The notes under the pieces were generated by a model. That model ran no database searches, was not told where the DNA came from, and saw only the letters and a program-made list of their open reading frames with translations. The position numbers and the translations under genes were made by a program. From Chitinophaga fulva (lineage in GTDB: Bacteria; Bacteroidota; Bacteroidia; Chitinophagales; Chitinophagaceae): 64,000 nt of DNA. Where the stretch lies: NCBI RefSeq assembly GCF_012927205.1, contig NZ_JABBGC010000001.1, positions 2,914,810 to 2,978,809 on the forward strand, read 5' to 3'. This document shows positions 63,874 through 64,000 of this stretch, piece after piece; positions within the stretch are counted from its first letter, which is position 1, and the number at the start of each line of letters is the position of its first letter.

Positions 63874-64000
63874 GTAATATAAAAGCTGCCATTGTAGACG
63901 ATGAAGTCCGCAACATTCATATTTTGCGCAATATTCTGGAAAACTATTGTAAAGATGTTACTGTAGTCGGGGAAGCGCAGAATATCAATGAGGCGGCAGA
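63870..64000 (+). CDS. LytTR-type response regulator, cut by window end
   Basis: Only 43 residues are visible. The start ATG overlaps the kinase stop (ATGA). The sequence has the receiver signature 'AAIVDDEVRNIHILRNILENY' with the acidic pair, followed by 'VVGEAQNINEAA'. It is like the regulator at 2180-2890 but not identical. The output domain lies outside the window; LytTR is expected from the pairing with a LytS-type kinase. Confidence 0.8.
   Translation, partial: MSNIKAAIVDDEVRNIHILRNILENYCKDVTVVGEAQNINEAA

Noticed and set aside
36061..64000. CRISPR array
   Set aside because: No regularly spaced identical repeats; the repeats seen at 38165-38376 and 60788-60940 are irregular and have no unique spacers.

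Overview
The window is chromosomal DNA from a member of the Bacteroidota, most probably a Chitinophaga-like soil organism (Chitinophagaceae). Evidence for this: two SusC/SusD outer-membrane uptake loci each led by an ECF sigma factor and a FecR anti-sigma factor, LytS/LytTR two-component pairs, a Reg_prop hybrid sensor, HmuY, imelysin, few Shine-Dalgarno sequences, and promoters of the Bacteroidota type (TTTG-N19-TAnnTTTG, seen exactly in front of the tRNA-Leu gene). No phage, insertion sequence, CRISPR array or rRNA was found. The genus is inferred, not shown.

Layout. 0.1-7.2 kb: secreted hypothetical protein, LytS/LytTR pair, MarR-GNAT fusion regulator, secreted serine hydrolase, DHA2 drug exporter. 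7.3-12.3 kb: Tyr/Gly-rich secreted protein, LpoB-like lipoprotein and COG3014-type lipoprotein (envelope cluster), then a degenerate formylglycine-enzyme-like protein coupled to an ABC-ATPase-like protein without a P-loop, and a convergent unknown gene. 12.3-16.5 kb: tyrosine phenol-lyase divergent from a methyltransferase, YbaK/ProX-type deacylase and an EamA transporter. 16.8-17.7 kb: membrane-anchored M23 peptidase. 17.8-27.2 kb: sigma-FecR-SusC-SusD-metallophosphoesterase-PafA-like phosphatase, which reads as an organic-phosphate scavenging locus. 27.3-29.1 kb: an AT-richer SF1 helicase. 29.1-36.0 kb: a second sigma-FecR-SusC-SusD set without an enzyme. 36.0-38.1 kb: a papain-type protease fused to a lectin-like propeller, next to a chagasin-type cysteine protease inhibitor. 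38.7-39.5 kb: acetolactate decarboxylase with a signal peptide. 39.7-47.8 kb: a divergent iron/heme cluster (TonB receptor, HmuY, DUF6607-like; porin, Rieske protein, imelysin, di-heme oxidoreductase). 48.1-49.8 kb: two unknown genes. 50.0-55.9 kb: housekeeping genes (tRNA-Leu, dapD, glycosyltransferase, tsaC, cca, pRiA4b ORF3-like, miaA). 56.2-64.0 kb: FadL-like porin, Gly/Tyr-rich lipoprotein, proS, and a Reg_prop/LytS sensor kinase with its LytTR regulator cut by the window edge.

The observations I rate highest are: the protease-lectin/inhibitor pair (36.0-38.1 kb), where neither protein shows a signal peptide; the SUMF1-like/ABC-like gene pair (9.97-11.58 kb); the phosphatase-bearing SusCD locus; the complementary loss of STN and carboxypeptidase-like domains in the two SusC proteins; and a miaA gene whose only sensible start is a CTG codon. 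All functional assignments come from reading motifs by eye; no database search was run.
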